Of a stretch of DNA of 16,556 bases, positions 6,403 to 12,980 are shown piece by piece. This stretch comes from Desulfobacteraceae bacterium. Its GTDB lineage: Bacteria; Desulfobacterota; Desulfobacteria; Desulfobacterales; Desulfosalsimonadaceae. Positions within the stretch are counted from its first letter, which is position 1. Each line of letters starts with the position of its first letter. The stretch spans positions 1-16,556 of the forward strand of contig JAGXHH010000054.1 of the NCBI GenBank assembly GCA_024636355.1, given 5' to 3'. The notes under the pieces are model-generated. The model was not told where the DNA came from. It made no database searches and saw only the letters and a list, made by a program, of their open reading frames with translations. The position numbers and the translations under genes were made by a program.

Positions 6403-8184
6403 ATGACGCAACCATCAAATGATGACAAACTGATCGTGGCCAACTGCAGCGGTTTTTTCGGGGACCGGTTTGCCGCGGCAAAAGAGATGGTCGAAGGCGG
6501 ACCGATCGATGTACTGACCGGCGATTACCTCGCGGAACTGACCATGGCGATTCTTTTGAAAGATACCCTGAAGGACGCAAGCCGGGGGTATGCCCGGACC
6601 TTCCTGAAGCAGATGGAAGAGATCATGGGCCAATGCCTGGACAAGAAGATCCGGGTAGTTTCCAACGCCGGCGGGCTGAACCCGAAAGCGCTGGCCGCAA
6701 GATTGCAGGAAACGGCCGATCAGCTCGGGCTGCACCCGAAAATCGCCTGCATTACCGGAGACGACCTCATGCCGCGCCTGGGAGAGCTCCAGGAACAAGG
6801 CGAAGCCTTCGTCCACATGGACAAGGGCGTCGGCCTGAAGGATGCCGGGGCGATCCCGATTACCGCCAATGCCTACCTGGGGGGATGGGGGATCGCCGCC
6901 GCCCTGGAAAAGGGAGCGGATATCGTGGTCTGCGGCCGGGTCGCCGACGCCGCGCTGGTGGCCGGGCCGGCGGCCTGGTATTTCAAATGGACGCGCCGCG
7001 ACTGGGACAGGCTTGCCGGCGCCTACGCGGCGGGCCACATCATCGAGTGCGGCGCCCAGGCCACCGGCGGCAACTACTCCTTCATGGACGAGGTCCCTTC
7101 CTACAAGAATGTCGGCTTTCCGATCGCCGAGATTTCTAAAGACGGCAGCTTCGTGATTACCAAGCATCCCGGGACCGGCGGCCTGGTTTCGGTCGGCACC
7201 GTGACCGCCCAGCTCCTGTATGAAATCAGCGCCCCGACCTACCTGACCCCGGACGTGGCGGTCCGTTTCGACACCCCCGAACTCGAGCAGGACGGTCCGG
7301 ACCGGGTCCGCGCCACCGGCGTCAAGGGGGAGCCGGCCCCGGATTCGACAAAGGTCTGCATCAACACCCTGGGCGGACACAAGAACTCGATGACGATTGT
7401 CCTGACAGGGCTCGATATTGAACAGAAGGCGAAAATCGTCGAAGAAACGCTCTTTGACAGCCTGGGCGGCCGGGAGCGGTTCCAGGTGGCCGATGTCCAG
7501 CTGATCCGGTCGGAAAAGACCGATCCCTCCTCCAACGATGAAGCCTTCGCCCTGCTGCGGATGACGGTGATGGACCCGGACGCCAAAAAAGTGGCCCAAT
7601 TTTCCGCCAAACTGATCGAACTGGCGCTCGCCAGCATCCCCGGCTTTACGGCCACCGCCCCGCCTTCGAGAGGCACCCAGGCGGTGGTCCACTGGCCGAG
7701 CCTGATCTCGGTGAAGCACGTCCGGCAGCACGTGGACATTGCCGGCGAAGAGATCGTAATCGAACCGACTGCCGCGGGCGAAGCAATTGTCCGTGTGCAA
7801 ACGCGGACTTTCGATATCCCTGCCGCACCGCAGGGCAAAACAGTCCGGGCGCCCCTGGGGCGCGCCTTTGCTACCCGCTCCGGGGACAAGGGCGGCAATG
7901 CCAACCTCGGCGTGTGGGCAAAAACTCCCGAGGCCTACGCGTTCCTGAATGCCTTTCTGACAACGGACAAGCTGAAAGAGCTGCTTCCGGACTGCGCGCC
8001 TTACCCGATCGATCGCTACGAACTGCCGAACCTGCTGGCGGTGAACTTTTACATCCGGGGGCTTCTGGGCGAAGGGGTCGCCGCATCGATCCGAAGCGAC
8101 CCCCAGGCCAAGACGTTAGGAGAATACCTGCGGGCCAAAGTCATCGAGATGCCCGAATCGATTGTGACCAAAACAAAGGAGTAG
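6403..8184 (+). CDS. atuA: AtuA-family protein (DUF1446 plus C-terminal ferredoxin-fold domain)
   Basis: The biochemical role of this family is not settled. Its Pseudomonas namesake, AtuA, belongs to the acyclic terpene (citronellol/geraniol) cluster and is encoded with geranyl-CoA carboxylase. The 593-residue length and layout fit the family: a large DUF1446 domain at about 8-450 (glycine-rich VSNAGGLNPKALAARL, then ACITGDDLMPRL, VVCGRVADAALV, and HIIECGAQATGGN), then a small C-terminal domain at about 480-590 with SGDKGGN at 493-499, typical of the AtuA-like ferredoxin fold. That fold name does not imply an iron-sulfur cluster; no cysteine motif is seen there. AGGAG (6391-6395) supports ATG 6403. 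An upstream open frame through the REP palindromes is not counted. The fourth gene of the operon, 4 nt ahead of the hydratase. The symbol means family membership, not proven terpene use. Confidence 0.9.
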   Translation: MTQPSNDDKLIVANCSGFFGDRFAAAKEMVEGGPIDVLTGDYLAELTMAILLKDTLKDASRGYARTFLKQMEEIMGQCLDKKIRVVSNAGGLNPKALAARLQETADQLGLHPKIACITGDDLMPRLGELQEQGEAFVHMDKGVGLKDAGAIPITANAYLGGWGIAAALEKGADIVVCGRVADAALVAGPAAWYFKWTRRDWDRLAGAYAAGHIIECGAQATGGNYSFMDEVPSYKNVGFPIAEISKDGSFVITKHPGTGGLVSVGTVTAQLLYEISAPTYLTPDVAVRFDTPELEQDGPDRVRATGVKGEPAPDSTKVCINTLGGHKNSMTIVLTGLDIEQKAKIVEETLFDSLGGRERFQVADVQLIRSEKTDPSSNDEAFALLRMTVMDPDAKKVAQFSAKLIELALASIPGFTATAPPSRGTQAVVHWPSLISVKHVRQHVDIAGEEIVIEPTAAGEAIVRVQTRTFDIPAAPQGKTVRAPLGRAFATRSGDKGGNANLGVWAKTPEAYAFLNAFLTTDKLKELLPDCAPYPIDRYELPNLLAVNFYIRGLLGEGVAASIRSDPQAKTLGEYLRAKVIEMPESIVTKTKE

Positions 8185-8188
8185 CAGC

Positions 8189-8956
8189 ATGAGCGAGGAC
8201 CTTTTATACGACGTCAGGGAGCGGGTTGCCTACCTTACCATCAACCGGGAGGCCCGGCGCAATTCGATCAGCCCGGGGGTGGTGGCGCTTTTCGGCAGGC
8301 ACCTGGATGCCGCCAAAGCCGATGACAGGGTCCGGGCCGTCTGCATTACCGGGGCCGGGGAAAAAGCCTTCTGTTCCGGTGCGGACCTGGGGGGCGGCGG
8401 GGACGCCGCGGTTGAAAACCCGCATCAGGCGTATGCGAACTTGTTGAAACGGATTGCCGCTTTTCCCAAGCCGACGGTTGCCCGGGTGAACGGCTACTGC
8501 CTGGCCGGGGGCACCGGGTTTATGCTCGCCTGCGATATCGTGGTGGCGGCCGATACGGCCAAATTCGGCACCCCGGAGGTCAACGTCGGCCTGTGGCCGA
8601 TGATGATCGGCGCCCTGATCTTCCGGAACGTCCTGACCAAAAAAGCGATGGAAATGATTCTGCTCGGCGAAAAAATCAGCGCCCGCCAGGCGCAGGATAT
8701 GGGAATGGTCACTCGGGTGGTCGAGCCGGAGCAACTCGACGCCGAGGTCGATCAGATCCTGAATAACCTGGGCAGAAAAAGTCCGATCGGAATGAAGATG
8801 GGAAAAGAAGCCTTTTACAAGATGCGGGACATGCCGTTTGAAGCGGCCCTCGATTACCTGGTCGGCCGGATACAGGCCATCACCGCCACCGAAGATGCCC
8901 GGGAAGGGATTACGGCTTTTCTCGAGAAGCGGGAGCCGGAATTCAAAGGCCGATAG
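8189..8956 (+). CDS. Enoyl-CoA hydratase/isomerase family protein, LiuC/AtuE-like
   Basis: Crotonase-fold enzyme of 255 residues, probably hydrating the 3-methylglutaconyl-CoA-like product of the carboxylase. Family marks are FCSGADLGGGG in the first oxyanion region, NGYCLAGGTGFMLACDI (101-117) and FGTPEVNVGLWP (from 126). Of the two catalytic glutamates of the classic rat crotonase (E144, E164), the second is kept as Glu130 and the first is Gly110, exactly 20 residues before it. From memory, the LiuC-type methylglutaconyl-CoA hydratases have the same Gly-for-Glu pattern, which would suit the pathway context; an isomerase or other crotonase activity remains possible. AAAGGAG ends 7 nt before ATG 8189, and the start is 4 nt past the atuA stop. 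Last gene of the operon; no terminator is visible in the 71-nt gap to the convergent gene. Confidence 0.93.
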   Translation: MSEDLLYDVRERVAYLTINREARRNSISPGVVALFGRHLDAAKADDRVRAVCITGAGEKAFCSGADLGGGGDAAVENPHQAYANLLKRIAAFPKPTVARVNGYCLAGGTGFMLACDIVVAADTAKFGTPEVNVGLWPMMIGALIFRNVLTKKAMEMILLGEKISARQAQDMGMVTRVVEPEQLDAEVDQILNNLGRKSPIGMKMGKEAFYKMRDMPFEAALDYLVGRIQAITATEDAREGITAFLEKREPEFKGR

Positions 8957-9027
8957 TGGGAATGGAAAGGCCCGGGGCAAGGGCGGACACGCAGGTCCTT
9001 TGTTTGTTCCACATGAACCTGTACGTT

Positions 9028-9714
9028 TCAAACCACTGCCTGCCAGGCATCCACAAAAAGCATGGCCGCCATACCGATCATGATCATCCCTGAAACCGGA
9101 TCCGAATACCGACGGTACCGTGCCGCCACCCCCGACATGCCGGTGCCGAGGAGCAGCAACCCCGGAACGGTCCCGGCGGCAAACGCCGCCAGCAGCGCCC
9201 CGCCGGCAACAGGGCCGCCCGCACCGAGTGCCCGGGCAAACGCCGCATAGGAAAGACCGCACGGGAGAAAGCCGAGCATCAATCCGATCAGCAACATGCT
9301 GCCGTTCGTTTTCCGGTGTACCGCACCGTTGCAAGCTCCCCTGAAACCCGGAATCCGGGAGGGCGTTGCCGCATTCATCCATCCGGGCTCCGGCAGAAAC
9401 TGCAAGCGGGCAAGGCCGAACACCAGCAGAAACAGGGCGGCTGCAAACGAAAATCCCACCTGCACCCGTGCCGTCCAAGCAAGGGGATCCGCACCGCTTT
9501 TTGCCGCAATAAAGGTAACGCCGGCGCCCAGACCGCCAACGATCATGCCGACAACCACATAGGTGATACTTCGCCCGAGATGGTAGTACAGATGCACGGC
9601 AAATCGCCCGGCAGCCGCGGGAAATGCAAAGATAAGGGGGCCGCACATGCCCAGGCAGTGGCCTGTGCCGAAAAGGCCCAGCAGGAACATGGAGGTCAAA
9701 TCGATCGAATTCAT
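9028..9714 (-). CDS. DsbD_2 / TauE-SafE-like integral membrane protein
   Basis: Six-span inner-membrane protein of 228 residues from the DsbD_2 (cytochrome c biogenesis transmembrane region) group, often annotated as sulfite exporter TauE/SafE. Diagnostic motifs are GHCLGMCGP (18-26), YHLGRSITY (44-52) and GFLPCGLSYAAFA (148-160). The cysteines at 20 and 24 and at 152 resemble the thiol or metal sites of CcdA/DsbD relatives. Members are commonly encoded near copper and cytochrome-oxidase assembly genes, so a role in copper or thiol handling fits better than sulfite export. I chose the internal start ATG 9714 because it begins the first membrane span directly; the 35 extra residues from ATG 9819 would be encoded by a REP palindrome. 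The ribosome-binding site at the chosen start is poor. It is divergent from the nosL operon. Confidence 0.8.
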   Translation of the reverse strand: MNSIDLTSMFLLGLFGTGHCLGMCGPLIFAFPAAAGRFAVHLYYHLGRSITYVVVGMIVGGLGAGVTFIAAKSGADPLAWTARVQVGFSFAAALFLLVFGLARLQFLPEPGWMNAATPSRIPGFRGACNGAVHRKTNGSMLLIGLMLGFLPCGLSYAAFARALGAGGPVAGGALLAAFAAGTVPGLLLLGTGMSGVAARYRRYSDPVSGMIMIGMAAMLFVDAWQAVV

Positions 9715-9742
9715 ATACGCCACTTTTAGACGGTGCGGTTTT

Positions 9743-9948
9743 GTAGGTCGGGATTCACATCCCGACGCCCGCTCCCACGAAGCCAAACAAGCTTTTCGAG
9801 AAACGAAACCCAAAACCAAAAATCCCGCACTCGGGGGCTCATAACAAGCGGTTATGCAGGCCGTGATTCACATCCCGACGCGCGTTCATAAAAATAACTA
9901 CTTGTTTCAATATGGCAAATTCGATAAGTCGGGATTATTTTGTAATCC
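9743..9948. repeat. REP-like palindromes (GTCGGGATTCACATCCCGAC family)
   Basis: One perfect copy, GTCGGGAT-TCAC-ATCCCGAC (9747-9766, 8-bp arms and tetraloop), is preceded by TTGTAG. A decayed copy lies at 9860-9879 (left arm GCCGTGAT, right arm intact). A third, GGGATTATTTTGTAATCC (9931-9948), keeps a 6-bp stem. The ATTCAC core is shared with the GGGGCGATTCAC palindromes at 6190-6334, which suggests related families. They fill the gap between the divergent DsbD_2-like and nosL genes. Confidence 0.75.
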
Positions 9949-9987
9949 AGATTCACCATTTTTTATGGGATAGACTATAGAAACGGA

Positions 9988-10040
9988 CTGGAAGCAGGAG
10001 CTTCCAGGGTCGGGTTCTCAAGCCGGAGCTTGGGAACCCG
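9988..10040. repeat. Pair of adjacent hairpins (CTGGAAG and GCTTGGGAACCCG types)
   Basis: CTGGAAG-CAGGAG-CTTCCAG (9988-10007) is followed 3 nt later by a second inverted repeat, CGGGTTCTCAAGC (10011-10023) against GCTTGGGAACCCG (10028-10040), with one mismatch in 13 and a 4-nt loop. Sequences of this AAGCTCCGGCTTGGGAAC type are familiar as dispersed repeats in environmental bacteria; this is from memory. A TTTTTTAA run follows at about 10058-10066, 18 nt away, too far for a terminator. Confidence 0.65.
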
Positions 10041-10131
10041 CACAAGAGAAGAAGGGCTTTTTTAATTTAAAACTTCATGGATCTTCAGGTTTTCTTCATG
10101 TTATTCATGTAAAAAAAACTGTTCGATTAAA

Positions 10132-10162
10132 TTACGAGCACGAAAAAGCACCTGATTATAAT
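10132..10162 (+). promoter_or_regulatory. Candidate housekeeping promoter for the nosL operon
   Basis: A perfect -10 hexamer TATAAT lies at 10157-10162. The best -35 candidate, TTACGA at 10132-10137, matches poorly and is 19 nt away, longer than ideal. A near-extended -10 TG (10153-10154) is present but one base out of place. The start of transcription would be near 10169, 25 nt before ATG 10194. Confidence 0.4.
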
Positions 10163-10193
10163 TTTTTCTAACCACTTTCGAATGGATATTCCA

Positions 10194-10805
10194 ATGAAAA
10201 AAACCTGCTCCGGATTTGCGTTCCTTTTGGTTCTGATGTCAGTTGTTTTCCTGGTTTTCGAAGAACCGTGTGCTGATGCCGAAACGTGCGCTGACACTGC
10301 GGCGCACGCAGGAGAACAAGCCTCCGATAAAGGGCCTCGCCCCGGCAGCATGCCGCTCGATGCGGAAGGAAATCTGCAGGTCAGCGAAGAAGACCGCTGC
10401 GCGGTCTGTGCCATGCGCCCGATCAACTACCCGAAATTCTCCAGCGCCATTCGCCTGACTGACGGCACCACGTTTTATTTCTGCGGCACAGGATGCATGA
10501 TCAAATCCTGGATGCATCCCGAACACTACCTTGGTGTGTCCGAAAGCAGACTCGACCGGCCGGTTGTTCATGACTATTTCTCCGGCAAACTGATGGATGC
10601 CCGCGATGTGAAATGGGTGGCCGGATCGGATGTCATCGGGCCGATGGGCCCCGCCCTGGTGCCGGTCAGCGGAGAAAAGGAAATGGAAGCCTTTCAGCGC
10701 CGCCACGGCGGGAAGGTCGTATTTACGCTCGATGAAATGGATGATGCCAAATGGCGGGAAATCACCGGCAAGGATGCCGTGCCCAAAGCCGCAGGCAGCA
10801 TGTAG
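10194..10805 (+). CDS. nosL: NosL-family copper-binding protein
   Basis: NosL proteins bind Cu(I) in the periplasm and deliver it to nitrous oxide reductase in denitrifiers. This 203-residue copy starts with a signal peptide (MKKTC, then a hydrophobic stretch to residue 22; no clear lipobox). The family core is intact: CAVCAM with Cys69, Cys72 and Met74; TTFYFCGTGCM with Cys97, Cys101 and Met102; then HDYFSGKLMDARDVKWV, GSDVIGPMGPALVPV and a HGGKV stretch. Two CxxC/CxxxC pairs are more thiols than I remember for denitrifier NosL. ATG 10194 was preferred over 10182 because it gives a standard MKK signal peptide and has a weak GGA 6 nt upstream; neither start has a strong site. It leads a five-gene operon and no nosZ is nearby, so the copper client is unknown. 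Confidence 0.88.
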   Translation: MKKTCSGFAFLLVLMSVVFLVFEEPCADAETCADTAAHAGEQASDKGPRPGSMPLDAEGNLQVSEEDRCAVCAMRPINYPKFSSAIRLTDGTTFYFCGTGCMIKSWMHPEHYLGVSESRLDRPVVHDYFSGKLMDARDVKWVAGSDVIGPMGPALVPVSGEKEMEAFQRRHGGKVVFTLDEMDDAKWREITGKDAVPKAAGSM

Positions 10806-10819
10806 GAGCCACCTGAATC

Positions 10820-11125
10820 ATGGATACCCATCTTTCCCCCATCGACCGGATGGATCTGTCGGCCGCACTCGCAGCTGCGGTGCTGATTTTCGTTCTCCTC
10901 GTAATTTCTGGCGTGGGGCTCCATGCCGTTCTGGAGCTGGAAAGCCGGAAGCAACATGATACCGCCGTATTCCGCTCCCTCGGGATGTCCGCCCCTGCCC
11001 TGTTTCCTTCGGGAAGGCCGGAACGGGCACCTGAGTTGATCGATCCCCGCATTGATCTTCGACAGACCCCGACTCTCTCCATTCCTGACCCCGATCCGGC
11101 AAAGATGGTGTTTACGCCCCGATGA
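10820..11125 (+). CDS. Small single-span membrane protein of the nosL/ABC operon
   Basis: I do not recognise a family. The 101 residues have one clear membrane span (about 12-37, AALAAAVLIFVLLVIS core) after a short charged N-terminus, then an extramembrane tail of some 64 residues rich in Pro, Arg and Asp, with repeated DP steps (LIDPRIDLRQTP, SIPDPDPAKM). With few positive charges before the span the orientation is not certain, but an outside tail is plausible. There are no cysteines or histidine clusters, only H4, H35 and H46. AGGAG lies at 10804-10808, ahead of ATG 10820. The stop overlaps the permease start by 4 bp (ATGA), which makes it a true gene and translationally coupled. It may be an adaptor between NosL and the ABC permease; that is inference. 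Confidence 0.75.
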   Translation: MDTHLSPIDRMDLSAALAAAVLIFVLLVISGVGLHAVLELESRKQHDTAVFRSLGMSAPALFPSGRPERAPELIDPRIDLRQTPTLSIPDPDPAKMVFTPR

Positions 11126-12300
11126 ACCGGTCCCCTCAAAAAAGATCCTTCCGGCCGAACATTCGCCCGCTGCCCGCATGGGCCATGCGGGACCTGTTGC
11201 GTCGGCCGATGGAAACCTTTTTTCTGATCCTGGTGCTCAGTCTTATCATAACCGTTTCGGCTACGGCACTGCTGTTAACCGAAGCCTTGTCAACGACCGC
11301 ACAGCGAATCCTGGCGGATGCGCCGTCACTGGTAGTCCGAAAAGTCGGACCGGGCGGCTGGCAGCCGATCTTAGCAGGACCAGCCGTCTCCTCGGCATTG
11401 GCAGTTCCCGGGGTCACAGAAGCCCGGCCGCGGCTCTGGGGGGTGGTCAACGGACCGGATGGGCCGGCCACGGTTGTGGGAGCCGATTCGCAAATGCATA
11501 GACTCGCGTCCGCATCCGCCATCCGTCGGCTGCCGGAAAAAGGCGAAGCGGTCGCCGGTTCCGGAATCCAGGCCGAAAGTGATGGGAAGCTGAACCTGAT
11601 CGGAACGGTTCCCATGGCGTTTACCGTTATCGACACCTTTTCGTCGCAGGCCGATATCACCGCCCATGACATTGTCCTGCTGCATCCGGACGATGCCCGC
11701 CACATCCTCGGCCTGCCGCAGGGATACGCAAGCGACCTGGCCGTTTACGTCTACCACGCGGAAGAAGAAGCAGCCATTCTGCCCGATCTTTCCACCGCGT
11801 TTGATGCGCCGGTGCGCATCACCACCCGCAGCCAGACCTCCGGATATTATTCCGCGGCTTTTTCCCGGCGCGGCGGAATCGCGTTTCTGTCAATCGGTTC
11901 CACCCTGTTTTCGATGCTCCTGATCGTCTGGTTCGTCACCCGGGAACGCACCGGCAGACGCCATGAAATCGGGCTGTTGAAATCTTTAGGCTGGACTACC
12001 GGCAACATCGTAAGCCTTCAGTTATACCGGGCTTTGTTAATAGGCCTGCCGGCAGCCGCCCTCGGTGTGTTGATCTCCTATGGGCTGGTGTTTGCGCCCG
12101 GCGTGAAATGGCCCGGCTACCTGCTGTTCGGCTGGGAAACGTCTGGTCCCGCACTGTACCTGGATCCGGGCGGGGCCATAATTATACTGCTCGAACTCAC
12201 CGCACTGGTCCTGCTGCCGTTTATTGCCGCCGTACTTTTTCCGGCATTGCGGCACGCTGCGGCGGCTCCTTTCGATCTCATTGAATCCGGACATCCGTAA
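11122..12300 (+). CDS. MacB/FtsX-type ABC transporter permease
   Basis: 392-residue inner-membrane permease of the FtsX/MacB/LolCE superfamily. One span near the N-terminus (32-54) is followed by a large periplasmic domain (55-250), then three spans (251-272, 302-324, 350-374) with the typical cytoplasmic segment GRRHEIGLLKSLGWTTGNI (278-296) between spans two and three. Members of this group act as mechanotransmission machines, moving lipoproteins, peptides or working on periplasmic partners rather than pumping small solutes through a pore. The ATPase that drives it is encoded directly downstream (TAATG overlap, 1 bp). The start overlaps the small membrane-protein gene by 4 bp and no strong ribosome-binding site is seen, so it is probably translated by coupling. 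Confidence 0.92.
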   Translation: MNRSPQKRSFRPNIRPLPAWAMRDLLRRPMETFFLILVLSLIITVSATALLLTEALSTTAQRILADAPSLVVRKVGPGGWQPILAGPAVSSALAVPGVTEARPRLWGVVNGPDGPATVVGADSQMHRLASASAIRRLPEKGEAVAGSGIQAESDGKLNLIGTVPMAFTVIDTFSSQADITAHDIVLLHPDDARHILGLPQGYASDLAVYVYHAEEEAAILPDLSTAFDAPVRITTRSQTSGYYSAAFSRRGGIAFLSIGSTLFSMLLIVWFVTRERTGRRHEIGLLKSLGWTTGNIVSLQLYRALLIGLPAAALGVLISYGLVFAPGVKWPGYLLFGWETSGPALYLDPGGAIIILLELTALVLLPFIAAVLFPALRHAAAAPFDLIESGHP

Positions 12301-12980
12301 TGCGGGAACTTTCGTGCCATCAGCTCTGTTTTTCAAGGCCGGCGCCGGGCGGCAGAACGGTCGGTATCCTCGACCGGATCGACACCCAGTTTACCGCCGG
12401 CAGCATGTCCGTAATCAGCGGCGCCACGGGGGCGGGCAAAAGCACGCTCGTATACCTGCTTTGCGGCTTGCTGCGCCCTACCGGCGGGGAGATTCGGGCC
12501 GACAACGCCCCCGTATCCCGATGGGTGTCGGCCCATAAGGATCTCTGGCGAAAAGACGTCGGGATTGTCTTTCAGCATTCCCACCTGATAAACGACCTGA
12601 CCGCCTTCGAGAATGTCATCCTGCCGCTGATCGTTCGGCATAAAGACATGAAGGAAATTCGATCGGCAGGGTTAACATCCCTGGAGCGCCTGGATGTCGG
12701 GCACCTTGCCGGCAAACCCGCAGGAAAGCTGTCCGGCGGCGAGCGCCAGAAGGTGGCCACTGCCCGGGCGCTTTGCACCAGTCCAGGCCTGCTGCTGGCA
12801 GATGAGCCGACCGCCCATCAGGATGACCCATCGGCCGCGCACATCCTGGAGCTGTTTGCGGCGCATGCCCGCAACGGCAACATCGTCATTGTCGTGGCCC
12901 ATGACCGGCGGGTGCTCTCCGGGAAAATGGCCGACCGCCGTTTCCGGCTATCGGGCGGAAACATGGATCAGATCAAATGA
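12300..12980 (+). CDS. LolD/MacB-type ABC transporter ATP-binding protein
   Basis: 226-residue ATPase partner of the FtsX-type permease. All motifs are present: Walker A GATGAGKST (41-49), Q-loop VFQHSHL with Gln92, signature LSGGERQKVATARAL (from 144), Walker B LLLADEPT (164-171) and the switch histidine in VVAHD (His201). The D-loop reads AHQDD where LolD proteins normally have GNLD, a small departure in the family's most conserved stretch. It overlaps the permease stop by 1 bp and the next gene by 4 bp, so the three are a coupled unit. It would sit on the cytoplasmic face of the membrane. Confident on family; cargo unknown. Confidence 0.95.
   Translation: MRELSCHQLCFSRPAPGGRTVGILDRIDTQFTAGSMSVISGATGAGKSTLVYLLCGLLRPTGGEIRADNAPVSRWVSAHKDLWRKDVGIVFQHSHLINDLTAFENVILPLIVRHKDMKEIRSAGLTSLERLDVGHLAGKPAGKLSGGERQKVATARALCTSPGLLLADEPTAHQDDPSAAHILELFAAHARNGNIVIVVAHDRRVLSGKMADRRFRLSGGNMDQIK

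Noticed and set aside
6170..6406. 78-residue plus-strand frame between carboxylase and atuA
   Set aside because: It is a translation of the REP palindromes (repeated NRP and SRPH words) and overlaps the atuA start; not a plausible gene.
6415..7800. 461-residue open frame on the minus strand opposite atuA
   Set aside because: Antisense shadow; no ribosome-binding site or domain supports it.
8204..9646. 480-residue minus-strand frame spanning the hydratase and the DsbD_2-like gene
   Set aside because: It crosses two genes that have strong motifs in other frames, so it is a chance frame.
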